Below, in pieces: positions 45,531 to 55,987 of a stretch of 64,000 nt of DNA. Origin of the DNA: Symsagittifera roscoffensis (Eukaryota; Xenacoelomorpha; Acoela; Convolutidae); NCBI RefSeq assembly GCF_963678635.1, contig NC_087063.1, positions 42,668,759 to 42,732,758 on the forward strand, in the 5' to 3' direction. The first letter of the stretch is position 1. Each line of letters begins with the position of its first letter. The translations under genes were made by a program, and so were the position numbers. The notes beneath the pieces were generated by a model, which was not told the origin of the DNA, searched no databases, and was given only the letters and a program-made list of their open reading frames with translations.

Positions 45531-46784
45531 TCATAGTAGGTCTGAGAGTCTGTATCTCGCTTTCAAATACCTCTTTAAGTACGTCTTCATGACCCTCATC
45601 TGACTATTCAGCTCGTTGGGCTGGTGTGTGTCTTCTTCCATCTTAACGCACCAAATCTTCGCCAACGGCTGTGTTTCCTGTTTAAACGGCTGAAGATCAG
45701 TCCTGACTACCTCTTTCTGCGGCAACAGGCTTATCGAACGTTTCGATACCGCTATCGTCTTCAAGTCATCCGCTGCGTTGTCAAAGACTCTTTCGCTTGG
45801 TATTAGGTAGCGATCACTGTCAGGATCCTGATACACCTCTCTGTCCAGGTCCCTTGCCCGAGTTTCCACTAGTAGCGTGTGTATCGCTAGTTCTGACAGT
45901 TCTGATCCCGAACTCGAATTCCTGTCTGAATAGGTGTCCATTCCTGAGTTTCGGGAATCATCATCCGTCGAAGAGGTTGTGCTGGAGACTGCACGCTCCT
46001 CCAGATCATGTCTGTCCCTTCTTCGCATCCATCTGAACTCCCCGGACAAAACCCTGTTCTCTAGGTCCTTTTTCTCATCAGGAATTTTCTCGTCTTTCTC
46101 AGACTCCCAGGACAAATTTTCTTGTCCCGGGTGTTGGTCTTGTGATCGCTGGTTCTTCTCATCATTCGTCTCCCCGGACAAATAGTCTTGCAGCAGATTT
46201 TGTTCTACCTTCTCACCTTCCTTATCCTGGTCCACAAAGGTGACGGTTTTCTTTCGCTTGCTGCTCCCCTGTTCTTTCTGTCCGTAAGAAGTATTGTTTA
46301 AAATCTCGTGGGTTATTGAGGATACTAGTTGCTGAACTATTGTCCTAAAATCCCTCTCGTTCTCTGCGTGCTGTCGTCTGGACGGCATGATCTTCACCTT
46401 CTCACTGACTGTTAGCGATGCCACTGCTGCTGTCCACTCGGGGTCATCTCTGGTCACTTCTGTTTCTAACAACCCACCCAGCATCCGCATCACTTGCGGT
46501 GTGACCTGCACCGTTTTATCCAATAATGAGAGGTTGTTTATGTTCATGCGAGAGAGTTCTTGTTGGACCAGATTCGAGCGCAGCAACAGATCCAAGGGAA
46601 CCGGGTCCTCCTTGGATAGAAACTTTATCTCGGCTGCTTTCTCTACAGGTGACTCAGGATGCCCTGGAATTGGATGTCCAGACTTATCCAACCATTTCGT
46701 TAAGGGAAGCGCTTCATAAGTTTCTTTGTCCAGAAACGAGAATCCTTCCTTTAATTCCGCTTGATTGGCCTGCTTCTGTTCCAA
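45531..46784 (-). CDS. Copy B: long RNase H-integrase spacer
   Basis: A 417-codon open segment joining RNase H to integrase. It contains a helical first third, a Lys/Glu/Asp/Ser-rich disordered middle with LSGET, LSWES and LSGEF motifs and a KRKK basic cluster, then SSTTSSTDDDSRNSG-type low complexity. It ends in a helical segment leading in frame into the integrase N-terminus after a single TGA at 45,531 (probably once CGA). Ordinary Ty3/gypsy elements have a far shorter connection here. Copy A has a homologous spacer. It may hold extra protease cleavage sites or a novel structural protein; function unknown. Confidence 0.7.
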   Translation of the reverse strand: MEQKQANQAELKEGFSFLDKETYEALPLTKWLDKSGHPIPGHPESPVEKAAEIKFLSKEDPVPLDLLLRSNLVQQELSRMNINNLSLLDKTVQVTPQVMRMLGGLLETEVTRDDPEWTAAVASLTVSEKVKIMPSRRQHAENERDFRTIVQQLVSSITHEILNNTSYGQKEQGSSKRKKTVTFVDQDKEGEKVEQNLLQDYLSGETNDEKNQRSQDQHPGQENLSWESEKDEKIPDEKKDLENRVLSGEFRWMRRRDRHDLEERAVSSTTSSTDDDSRNSGMDTYSDRNSSSGSELSELAIHTLLVETRARDLDREVYQDPDSDRYLIPSERVFDNAADDLKTIAVSKRSISLLPQKEVVRTDLQPFKQETQPLAKIWCVKMEEDTHQPNELNSQMRVMKTYLKRYLKARYRLSDLL

Positions 46785-48327
46785 TCTTTCTCAGTTTTCT
46801 TGCTGAGGCTGTCAGCATTCTGGTGTTTATCACGCATCCTATGTTCGATTATCATATGGTAGCCATCCAATCTTACTATCCATCTACCAATATAACTCTG
46901 ATCCATCGAGTAGGTCTTCAACCAGGATAACGCTCTGTTGTCCACGCGTAACTTGAAGGGAGCGCTCCCCAAGTATGCACGGTACTTTTCCACGAAAGTG
47001 ACTACTGCAAACATTTCTGCTTTTGGTGCGCCATATTTCATCTCTGTGTCACTCAAGACCTTGCTGCCGTATGCAATAGGACGGAGAACCGTTCTTCCGT
47101 TCCATTCTTGCTCTTGATGCAATATTCTTGAGATGGCTACTACCGATGCGTCTGTGTCGAGAACATACATGCCCTTTTCTGTAGGCATGCCCAGCACTGG
47201 CGCTTCGCACAGTTCCCGCTTTATGTTCTCGAAAGCAATCTGTGCCTCATCGTTCCATTCGAACTTTTTCCCTTTGTTGCGCATCAGCTTCTGCATCGGA
47301 TACACCTTGTCCGCATATCCTTTAATGAACTCCCGGTAATAATTGGCAAACCCTAGGAAGCTCATTAGCTCTGTGTCCGTTCTCGGAGCCTTCCATGTCA
47401 ACACAGCCTCTACTGCTTCCGGATCTGGCCTCACACCATGCCTGTCCACCATTCTTCCCAGGTACTTGATCGAATCCCTAAAGATTTCACATTTTGATGG
47501 TTTGCATTTCAAGCCTGCTCTTTTCATACATCCAAAAACCTCATCGAGCCGATCAATGTGGTCTTCCAGGGTCGGTGTCGCTATGACTACGTCATCCACG
47601 TAACACATCACGAGATTCCCGTACTTCTTGGTCACTCTGGTCAAAGCCTGAGCCATCAGTCTTTGAAAAGTGGCCGTTGCATTGCACAAGCCAAAGGGCA
47701 TCCTCTTCCACTGGTACAATCCCAATTCGCACGTGAATCCGGTTTTCTCTCTATCCTTCTTCCGCAGAGGGACCTGCCAGAAAGCAGAACCCAAGTCCAA
47801 TGTGGTGAAGAACTTGGCATCACCAAGCTTAGAAAGGCTCTCGTCTATCCGCGGTACCGGGTACGCATCTTTAATTGTTACCGCGTTCAAGTAACGAAAG
47901 TCGCAACAAAATCTAAGCTGCCCCCTTTCTTTTTCGCCATTACCACCCCGCAAGCCCACGGCGATTTCAAGGGTTCTATCATGTCGTATTCAAGCAGCAT
48001 TTCGATTTCCGCTCGGCACGCTTCCGACTTGTGTGGCGTCATCCGTCTCGCGCCTTCTCTGTGCGGAACGGCACCTTCCTCTAGTTCAATTTCGTGTTCG
48101 ACGAAGTTACAGCAACCGATATCCGCCTTATGTTTTGAAAATACATCTGCGTTCCGATTTAAGAGGTCCCGCAATTTTTCGAAATCTCCCTCACCTATTT
48201 TCCCTTTTAAATGTTCTATCTCTGGCAAAACTGATTTGTCAGATTCTAGTTCATATGACGAGGGGCGTTCCGGAAAATTCGAGCAGCTCGATAAGCCGTC
48301 GTCCGTTTCGGATTTCATTGAAAACAA
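46751..48327 (-). pseudogene. Copy B: reverse transcriptase-RNase H
   Basis: RT copies element RNA into DNA; RNase H removes the RNA strand. The N-terminal RT part (47,887-48,327) has DVFSKHKADIG and MIEPLKSPWACGVVMAKKKGG, then shifts frame by one base at a five-G run near 47,930. The main frame (46,751-47,959, 402 codons) has LDLGSAFWQVPL (first Asp about residue 55), PFGLCNATATFQRLM, and YVDD (about 120-123; near 47.6 kb). RNase H follows with Asp 270, Glu 315, Asp 340 and Asp 383 all in place. Motif order and FANYYREFI place it clearly in Ty3/gypsy. The catalytic residues are intact apart from the frame break. Confidence 0.93.
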
Positions 48328-48463
48328 TTTATGAATAGATTTTAATTCATTAATCCTCTTTAAAATTTTATCTTTATTTGCAATTTCTCATTCTAAAAAT
48401 TGCCACCACAGCTTGTCCTGGCTGTAGCTTCACTTTCCTATCTAAAAAAATTGGTACCTTGTT

Positions 48464-51031
48464 TTAGTCTGTTTTTATCCTATTAATTGGTTTCTTAACA
48501 TTCTTCCGGTCCGGGTTTCTAATCCGTATCAGACCGTTGTTCAAGTCAATCATCACGTCAAAATTCCTGACAAAATCTCTGCCCAAGATGAATTGGTCGG
48601 TGTCGTCCAAATTCTCTACCACCAGGAGGCTCATCCAAAGATCCCGTCCTACCATGTGGAGGACCGTTATTGGTGTTCTTCCGGCTACGTAAATAGCTCC
48701 TCGATTGGCGGCGGCCAGTCGGAGATTCGTTGGAATTAGATCTTCCCGCGTGAAGCCCATTCTTTCCCAAGTTTTTATCAGCATCACACTCACTACCGCT
48801 CCTGTGTCCAGAAGCCCTGTGACTCCGAGTTTTGTTCCGTTGGTGTCGAGCAGATGTGCGGTCACATCTGCTTCATACCCAATGTGTACTGCGTCTTGTT
48901 CCATCATGGCGTCATGGCCTATCCTGCGGACTTTGAGCTCCTCCTCACCCAAATAGATCTGCCCCATTTGGTCATCATCTGTTGTCACATAAGTCCTGGT
49001 GTAGATACTGATTCCATCCACGTTCAGCATCACTTGATACGGCTCATAGACCTCTTGGTAGCGTCCATGAAGTTTCTTCATGCGAGGGCCACCCGTTGTT
49101 AGTAGTGCTCGCACAGCTCTCGACTCGGTGCGTGGCTCCACCTGCCTCAGATAATCTGCATATGTGTCCAAATGCATCAAAGTGAACTCGGATGGTTCAC
49201 TTAAATTTCTGATTACCTGATGTCCAGCCACTGAGATTATCGACTGTATCTTGCTTCCTTGCGGCACCATGCCGAACCTCTGACCGGAGATCACATTAAG
49301 TTTCATGCTCAAACTGCTTGGTGCCTTAGTTTCTTCGAACTCCGTTGCTTCGAAGGTATTCAGTTGCTCGTGAAGTATCTCATTCTCCAGTTCAAGTTTC
49401 ACTTTTTGTTCAATCTCTTTCGTCACCAGTTCCTGCTGCACTCTACTTAGAGCATCCCTCGCGGCTGCCCTATAATCAATCTTGAAGTCATCGGCCGCAG
49501 TTGCTGGTTCCGGTTCACGTGTCTCTTCAGTTACCTCCTGCATTTTCTTTGCCGCCAGCTCTTGAGGTTTATCTTTTCTGCGTGCCTCCGCTTCACTCAA
49601 CAGGCGAGCCTTGCTGGCTTTCACTCCTGACAAAGCTTCTTCATGCCTTGGATGCTTGATGTCTGCCACTGCATCCCAGAATTCCGGACAATCTGATTTA
49701 AAATGACCTTCCAAGTTGCAAAAGAAACACCTCGGGCCGAATTTTGCAATTACACCTCTCATGAAATCCTCATGGTCCAATTCTGACGCATCCTCGTCCT
49801 CGAGGCTGAAGCCTATTGCTTTCATGCCTTGTTTGTAAGTTGGGCATGCTGACACATGATGGTCCGTTGAACTGCAATTGGCACAAGAGCGTCTCTTGTC
49901 CATATCATCCCTCGGTTTGTACCAATTGTTCCCTTGGTTTGCTGGTCCGTTGTTAAAATTGCCATAATTGTTCTTGTAGTATCCAGATCTCAAAGGAGGT
50001 TTCAACAAAAGATACTCTTTTGACTTGAGCCTCAACTCCTCTGGTGTTGGCGCATTGGTTGATAGTGGTGTGTAATGCGTTGCTAGCATTGCTCGAAGTT
50101 CATCATTCTTCACACCATCGATGAATTTTGAGGCTACGGCCAGGTTCATCCTTCGGTTTGACTCATCCGGTTGGCTGCGTCTTCTCAGCATTTCCAAGTC
50201 ATCGAGAAACTTGTCTATCGTTTCATCTTCTCGTTGCCTCCGTTTCTCAAAGCCCATCATCGCTTGGTGCCCCTGCACCCCTGATCCGAAACGGTTTAAC
50301 AAGATTTCGAAGATTTTCTCAGCTGTGTCACGCTGATATTGCTTGTTGGCCATGACACTGTTCAGGGCTGTCCCTTCCAAGATGCTGGTGAGCGCACTGC
50401 ATTCCTGTCTCTCCGACAAGTCCTCTTCCTCGAAATGCAGCTTCATTACCTCTATCCAGGTATCAAGACAGCCATCAGATTCGTCTTTATAGCATCTTGG
50501 TTTCTTAACAACTCTTCTGGAATTCTCACTGCGTTCATTGGTTCTGGATAACCTTGTAAGGAAAGTCTCCAAAGACCTGTTTAGGGGTTCGAAGGCTGTG
50601 GCCATTGCCGTAGCATCCCTTGAGGGTCCTACCTGAGTGTCCTCACACCGTGTCAAAGGCTCTGTATTCGGTGCATCCCTGCAATCCGAATCGCCGTGAG
50701 TGTTTCCCCCTTGGCCCACATGACTCCTCCCTGGGCTCGCATGTCTCCTGTTACCGGAATCACTTCTCCCAGTCGCATGTGTGCCTTGCGTTGGTCGTTC
50801 GTTAGATGTCTGTCTGTTCGCCGATGAACTTGCTCTACTGTTCGGGCCCCATGTTCTATTATCCTTTGTGGTATAGCCTGATGAACTGCCCCTGCCTCTA
50901 GTGAATCCATATGTCTTCCTCTTTTGATGTTCATTGAAGTTCACCTTCGGCTCCCTGCTGGGACCTCCCGAGTTCGGTTCCCCTTCTTTTGGTCCACTCT
51001 TAATGCTTAGTAGCCCGTCCATCCTGTCCAT
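48464..51031 (-). CDS. Copy B: Gag-protease polyprotein
   Basis: The longest uninterrupted frame of the window: 855 codons from a true ATG at 51,031. Residues 1-170 are polar and basic (SGNRRH, RGRGSS). About 186-350 form the retrotransposon Gag core (CLDTWIEVMKLHF...ILEGTALNSV...FEILLNRFGS). Two perfect CX2CX4HX4C zinc knuckles follow at 383-396 (CANCSSTDHHVSAC) and 435-448 (CFFCNLEGHFKSDC), spaced by 38 residues. A charged helical linker leads to a retropepsin: LLDTGAVVS (Asp about 742) and ILGRDF (about 816). It stops at TAA (48,464), beyond which the same frame continues with protease/RT-junction-like sequence. The gene would make capsid, nucleocapsid and protease. Confidence 0.93.
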   Translation of the reverse strand: MDRMDGLLSIKSGPKEGEPNSGGPSREPKVNFNEHQKRKTYGFTRGRGSSSGYTTKDNRTWGPNSRASSSANRQTSNERPTQGTHATGRSDSGNRRHASPGRSHVGQGGNTHGDSDCRDAPNTEPLTRCEDTQVGPSRDATAMATAFEPLNRSLETFLTRLSRTNERSENSRRVVKKPRCYKDESDGCLDTWIEVMKLHFEEEDLSERQECSALTSILEGTALNSVMANKQYQRDTAEKIFEILLNRFGSGVQGHQAMMGFEKRRQREDETIDKFLDDLEMLRRRSQPDESNRRMNLAVASKFIDGVKNDELRAMLATHYTPLSTNAPTPEELRLKSKEYLLLKPPLRSGYYKNNYGNFNNGPANQGNNWYKPRDDMDKRRSCANCSSTDHHVSACPTYKQGMKAIGFSLEDEDASELDHEDFMRGVIAKFGPRCFFCNLEGHFKSDCPEFWDAVADIKHPRHEEALSGVKASKARLLSEAEARRKDKPQELAAKKMQEVTEETREPEPATAADDFKIDYRAAARDALSRVQQELVTKEIEQKVKLELENEILHEQLNTFEATEFEETKAPSSLSMKLNVISGQRFGMVPQGSKIQSIISVAGHQVIRNLSEPSEFTLMHLDTYADYLRQVEPRTESRAVRALLTTGGPRMKKLHGRYQEVYEPYQVMLNVDGISIYTRTYVTTDDDQMGQIYLGEEELKVRRIGHDAMMEQDAVHIGYEADVTAHLLDTNGTKLGVTGLLDTGAVVSVMLIKTWERMGFTREDLIPTNLRLAAANRGAIYVAGRTPITVLHMVGRDLWMSLLVVENLDDTDQFILGRDFVRNFDVMIDLNNGLIRIRNPDRKNVKKPINRIKTD

Positions 51032-51037
51032 GATAGC

Positions 51038-52367
51038 CTAAGTTCGCCTCTCCATCATCGCGTCTATCTTTGTGTCAAGAGTCCCAAGAGACTGCTCTTG
51101 CTGAATTCTCAACTTCTCCATGTCATCTCTTAAGCGTAACTCTCTCTGTTCCGCTTCTCTTGTCATTTGCGACAAGTTCTTCGCCATATGCTCGTCCGTT
51201 CTTTCTTTCAAGCGTTTTTCGCTCCTACTAACTTCTTGGCTATTGCGGTTTATTTCTTCCCGCAGACTTTCTCTTTCAATGTGGACTGCCCTTTCTAGTT
51301 CACTCATTCTTATGGACATCTGTTCATTTTGTTCTCCTAAACTGTCCACTATGTTGTTTAAGGCTTCTTCTAGTGCTACCCCGTTATCCACGAGTGGCGT
51401 CACTAGTGGCGGTGTAACCCTGTCCGTCCCTGGTAGCTTCGTGCTGGAAGAGATCCGGGCCTTGACTCTCTGCCTCGACATCTTTTCATTATCCACCGGT
51501 TGAATAATGCGTTGCCTAGCCTTCTGTTTCTACTCTCCCCAGTTTGCAGCTCTGAATTTTTCATAATCGCGTAGTCTCTTGACTGGCCCAGTGTGTTTAC
51601 CTCTTTGCTTATCGTTCTCACTACACCAAATTTGTCCATGGTTCCAGTCTCTCTTCCAACGTATGCCTCATTCTCCTGGGTCGAACTATTGAGGCTGACT
51701 TGAGACCCAAAGTCCACTTGCTCTTCTTCGTCCTCCTCCTCCTCCTGGGATTCACCTTCATTTCCTGCGCCTCCTCCCATGAGAAATGGAAAGATGTTTC
51801 CTAAGGTGTTCCTCATTCTTTCTGAGAACGATGATGACGTTGTTTGTTTCTCAGTTCCGCCTGCCATCATAGTGTTGTCTGTTGGAGATCTTCTAGTTGC
51901 CGCTATTTCAGTTGAGATGTCGGACAGTTCCGACATCTCCTCTCGATCCAATGTCCCGGTGGAAGTGGCAAAATCATGGCCTTGTTCTACCGGAGTAGAT
52001 TCACTCGCCAGCCTTCTGCCTCTGCCTTCCAGTCCATGTACTTCCTGGTTGTCATTCATGGCCTGGTCTGTTTTGACCTCCACTTCTAACATTTCTTTTC
52101 TCTCTTCTGTGGTCTTCTGACTCCTCGTTTCAATCATTCTGCTGAGACCGTCTCCCCTTTGTCGGTCCGGGCTCGTTTGATCCGATCCACAAAAGGGTCG
52201 GTCATCGTTTCTCTTAGCTTTTTAGGTATGAATTTCCTAGAGCTATTACCTCGTTTAGGTATCCTTGACTTGTCTAGACTCATTCTCAATCTGTCACTTC
52301 TTAATGCCTGTACACTCAATTCTATTGCTAGCGACCTTATTGTTTGACTATCAATAATAATTGACAC
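51038..52367 (-). pseudogene. Copy B: pre-Gag acidic and coiled-coil region
   Basis: Three pieces. 52,134-52,367 is basic (KKLRETM). 51,403-52,137 is polar with the acidic run GESQEEEEDEEEQ. 51,038-51,496 is a strong coiled coil (repeated ER/EE heptads, 152 codons), in the same frame as Gag and separated from its ATG only by TAG at 51,038. Copy A has a comparable charged region. It may be an N-terminal extension of Gag or an upstream protein; the coiled coil suggests oligomerisation. No homolog is recognised. Confidence 0.6.
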
Positions 52368-53052
52368 AACACAATAAATTTCACATGATTCTATTAAATG
52401 GTGACCACGAATCCCTGTATGTTATCAGAGTACAGTTTGTAATAATTTATTCACACTAACCGATTATCGTTCGTAAGATTTGAGAACTAGCACAATATGA
52501 TGTTATCAGTCAATTTAAAAGATAGTGTACTCACTACCTAATCAAGCACAAATTATGTTGATTTGAAATAAAAAAAAAAAAATTAAATAATGACAGAGTA
52601 TGAATATATCTATAAAAAAACGTATGTGTATTGTACTTTTAGTCGGTCGCAGTACAATAGTCCAAATTATATTTTAAAGAAAAAGCTTTCCCTGCACCAA
52701 ACAGACAAAAACTTTGAAGGCAGTAATTTTCTCAAGTGGGCGTCTATTGCACCCACCGAGTACTGTGTTACCTATCGGCCTTCGGACTGCCCGAACTAGA
52801 CCTATTAAAATCCTCAGGGCAGCCACTTTCCAAAGAAACGTATTGGGTGTCAATCCACACCAATGAATTACGCTCTCTTTAGCTTAGACTTCGGACCTGT
52901 TTTGTTTTGGTCTGGTTTTTATTGAAAGGTAAGTTACCAGTGCAGTCTCTGATTCCTAGCCTGTCTGCTAATAACCTAATACCTCTCACTTTAGTCTTTC
53001 TTCCGTTTATCTAAGTCCTTTAATAAAATAATACCCCTCCGGATTGGAAAAA

Positions 53053-53073
53053 ACATATATATATATATATATA
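53053..53073. repeat. AT dinucleotide microsatellite
   Basis: About ten AT repeats immediately before the 41-bp minisatellite. Confidence 0.9.
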
Positions 53074-53290
53074 GGACCCTTCCAGACTAACAAAATTTAG
53101 AACCCTCCGGATTGGGACCCCTCTGAGTTAGTAGATATAAGACCCCTCCGGATTGGGACCCCTCCAAATTAGCAAATATAAGACCCCTCCGGATTGGAAC
53201 CCCTCCGAGTTAGCAAATATAAGACCCCTCCGGATTGCGACCCCTCCGAATTAGCAAATATAAGACCCCTCCGGATTGGGAGCCCTCTGG
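53074..53290. repeat. 41-bp minisatellite in copy B leader
   Basis: Four to five units of 41 bp with the core AGCAAATATAAGACCCCTCC, GGATTGGGACCCCTCCGAAT. AGCAAATATA or its variant begins at about 53,130, 53,171, 53,212 and 53,253. The first unit edge contains TAGGACCCTTC (53,072-53,082), a string also found in the core of the 62-bp satellite unit. It occupies the leader, the same element position as the giant array in copy A. Confidence 0.9.
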
Positions 53291-55270
53291 TTTGTAATAG
53301 TAGCTTTTCGGAGATTTCCTTCTTTCAACCTATACTCCTTCGGATACGTTCTCCGATGCGACTTTGCTTTTTCAATTAACTAGGAAGGGTATGTACTGCT
53401 TTCCTAGACCCTTCCGGATTGAAGTTAAGCCTCTTATTTGACAATTCACGCTAAAGGTGAAGGGTCTTATCGCTAGCTAGCCCAACTTCGGCTCGATTAA
53501 GGATTTCCTGTGCCTTTATCCCTCCCTTTTCGTCTAAAACAGCCTAAAGTTACTTTATTCAACCGCTGTTACCTTTTGGTAGGGGTGTAAGGGCTTTTCT
53601 AAAAAAAAATTATAAAACGTGAAGGGTCTACCCTCCAAATTGGTGAATTTGCTAAAAAACAATCTCAAAAACTTTTCACGCTTACTTCTTCGAAAAACTT
53701 TTGTCCCTATCAGTAAGCTCAGCTAATTTCTGATCTATTGGTACCAAGATCAACTGAATCTGTTCAGTTGTTCCAAAGTTATTAACCAAAACGTCTTTTT
53801 TCAAAAGTCAAAAAATTTGTCTCTTATAGGTTCCGCCTAACTTTTCCCGCAATTCTGTTCTTTTCGACCTAAAAATTTTTGATCCGAGCTCAGAAGACCT
53901 ATACTCTTCTAGTTCAATGCAAAAGACCCGATCTAAAACGCTTTAGTAGAAAAAATTTGCGAGAAAATATGCTACCTGGACCCCTCCGGATTGATGAATC
54001 CACCAAATCAAACACGTTAAGTTCGATTTCTCTGCAACCCGGAAGGTTTTCGGGTAGCGGGTTTTAACACTTGTAGATTCACTAGAGGACGTTGTCCGAA
54101 CAACTTTTTTTACTGTCCTAACTCAAAAATTTCAAAAAATTTTCCGAATTTATAGTGTTTCGTACTATCAAAAACAGCGAAAATTCGGTTTTCGGTACCA
54201 AAATAGTCCCAACCACTTCCGAACTAAACTTAACCGGTTCTATCTATTATGGTAGTGCAGTTACGATGTAACACACCACTTCAGCGCTTTTTTCCGTTTC
54301 AAAAAATGTCGATATCTCAAAAATCGCGACTAGTGGGGGGATCAAAATATCGCTATTTTGACCCTAAAAACCGGTCTGCTTTCTGTGTTTTTCACTGAAA
54401 AACGGTATAGGAGTATTAATATAGGCTATATAAGTAATAATATTAGTAATACTATACCCCTCCGGGTTTGTTTAATATTCGAATTAAGGTGCTTTACTCG
54501 TATATTCGCAGTTCGGTGAAGGGTCACTACAGTGCAGCACTGTCGAGCCCCCCACAGATTACTATCTTAATTTTTGTACCAAAAGGGATACAAAACTTGT
54601 TAACGATACCCAACAGTCAATTGTTGTTGTCGTTGAGCCCCTTCTTCTTGCTCCTTGTACTGCTTGCCGGATCAGTCTTCTCCCAAGACCCCTCCGGATT
54701 GAGCGCAAATCAGCTGACCCTTCCGGATTGAGCGCAATTTATCATTAACGTGCTTAAATGCTCAAATAACCCTACAGAACAAGCCTCACAAACGTGCTAC
54801 AAAATTGATCGTAACGATCCTGACTGATATAAATGCCTGTAACAACAATATATCTATCAACAACAAACGGGAGGGTCGGATCACATCTTGTCTGGGGGGA
54901 TGATTTCTACTGATTTTTTACTTTTTTTTTTTTACTGTTTTTGGTTTTTTCGGTTATTTTTTTATGTTTTTTGCTTTTCATGGGTACTATACTACTTTTT
55001 GTTTGGTTTTATATATATATCTTTAAGTGTTTTTGGTCACGGACCACTCAGGAAATGACGGGACCGCGAATCCCCCCACCCTTCCTGGTTCGTGAATTTT
55101 CGGTCTTAACTAGGTTAAAAAACTATTCACGGTCATCCGGAGGGCTTCCGCGTTCCAAACTACCCTTCCGCCCCGGCGGTTTAAGCCTATTAAGGGCGTT
55201 AATGTGAGCATCCGCTCGGCGCGGAGTGCTCGTTAACGGTTCTGCCGGTCATGATGTTAAAAAATAATAA

Positions 55271-55285
55271 CACCCAGGAGCGCCA
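55271..55285 (-). promoter_or_regulatory. Candidate primer-binding site (copy B)
   Basis: Minus strand TGGCGCTCCTGGGTG, one base different from the candidate at 32,976-32,990. It is 13 nt beyond the LTR-like TGTTACA end at 55,305-55,299. The consistent position relative to TGTTACA in both blocks is the main support. Confidence 0.5.
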
Positions 55286-55855
55286 TAAAAACATGTATGT
55301 AACATTCGCCCGGAAGTACATGTCGAAGAAAATAAAGCTAGGCTTTAAAACGACTGTTTCTAAAACGTTGCTCAAGATCAAACTTGTAACATTCGCCCGG
55401 AAGATACATATCGACGGAGAACAAAAGTAAGTCCTAAGACGACTGGCTAACGTCTAAACAGAGCTTTGCATGCTTTTCACCGTCTCTACCAAGCCAGTAC
55501 TTTCGGTGGTCTTTCTAACATCGGGTCGACAAAAAACGTTACTGCTTTCGGCTTTGGTCAAAACACTCAAATTAACTCAATTACATGCAGAACTAGTGAG
55601 CTCATGGCTGGGCCTCAGTATCCCCAGACCACGAGGTCACTCCTAAAACCAGGGCTACTACTACTTATTGAATTGTTGTTGTTTTTGTTCAGTAGATAAA
55701 AATCATCATCTCCATCGAAGATGGATCAACCTTTTCCCCCAACTCCTAGCTTCTCATCTTAGTAGAATGAATTCAGATGTTAATTAAATTCAATTCAGGA
55801 CATGACAGGGAAGCTAAAAGTTCATCCAAGGTGATAAAAGTTTCAGTCCCGAAAC

Positions 55856-55920
55856 CCCTCCTGATTCTCGAATCCACTGAATCAAGCACGTTAAGCTTGA
55901 TTTCTCTATAACCCGGAGGG
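55856..55920. other. Inverted repeat with compensatory change (unit 1)
   Basis: CCCTCC at 55,856-55,861 pairs with GGAGGG at 55,915-55,920, with an inner AATCAAG/CTTGATT stem. The homologous site in unit 2 (56,947-57,011) has CCTTCC with GGAAGG, so the C-G pair has become T-A on both sides. Such paired change suggests a conserved RNA stem in the LTR transcript. Confidence 0.5.
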
Positions 55921-55955
55921 CTGGTTTCCACCCCTCAATGTTGTTAGCAACTGCC

Positions 55956-55987
55956 TTGCAACTATTGTAGCGACACAATAGTTGCAA
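55956..55987. other. 13-bp perfect hairpin in LTR-like block
   Basis: TTGCAACTATTGT, loop AGCGAC, ACAATAGTTGCAA. The same hairpin is perfect at 57,047-57,078 in unit 2 and has one mismatch at 34,148-34,179 in the other block. Conservation through sequence that otherwise differs suggests a structural RNA or DNA element. Confidence 0.6.

Larger units (their letters stand above)
52380..55270 (-). other. Copy B 5' leader, non-coding
   Basis: About 2.9 kb between the first pre-Gag frame and the primer-binding-site candidate, with no supported gene. It holds A-rich and T-rich tracts, an AT microsatellite, a 41-bp minisatellite, and dispersed CCCTCCGGATTG motifs (for example near 53.98, 54.69 and 54.72 kb). 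A fragment at 53,980-54,060 resembles the LTR-like blocks (AACACGTTAAG then CCCGGAAGG). A T-rich tract at 54.91-54.99 kb mirrors the one in copy A's leader. Very long leaders are known in other giant gypsy elements. Confidence 0.6.

Noticed and set aside
54468-55207. Plus-strand frames of 87-88 codons in the copy B leader
   Set aside because: Low-complexity Leu/Phe/Ser-rich translations of T-rich DNA, lacking a counterpart in copy A's leader.
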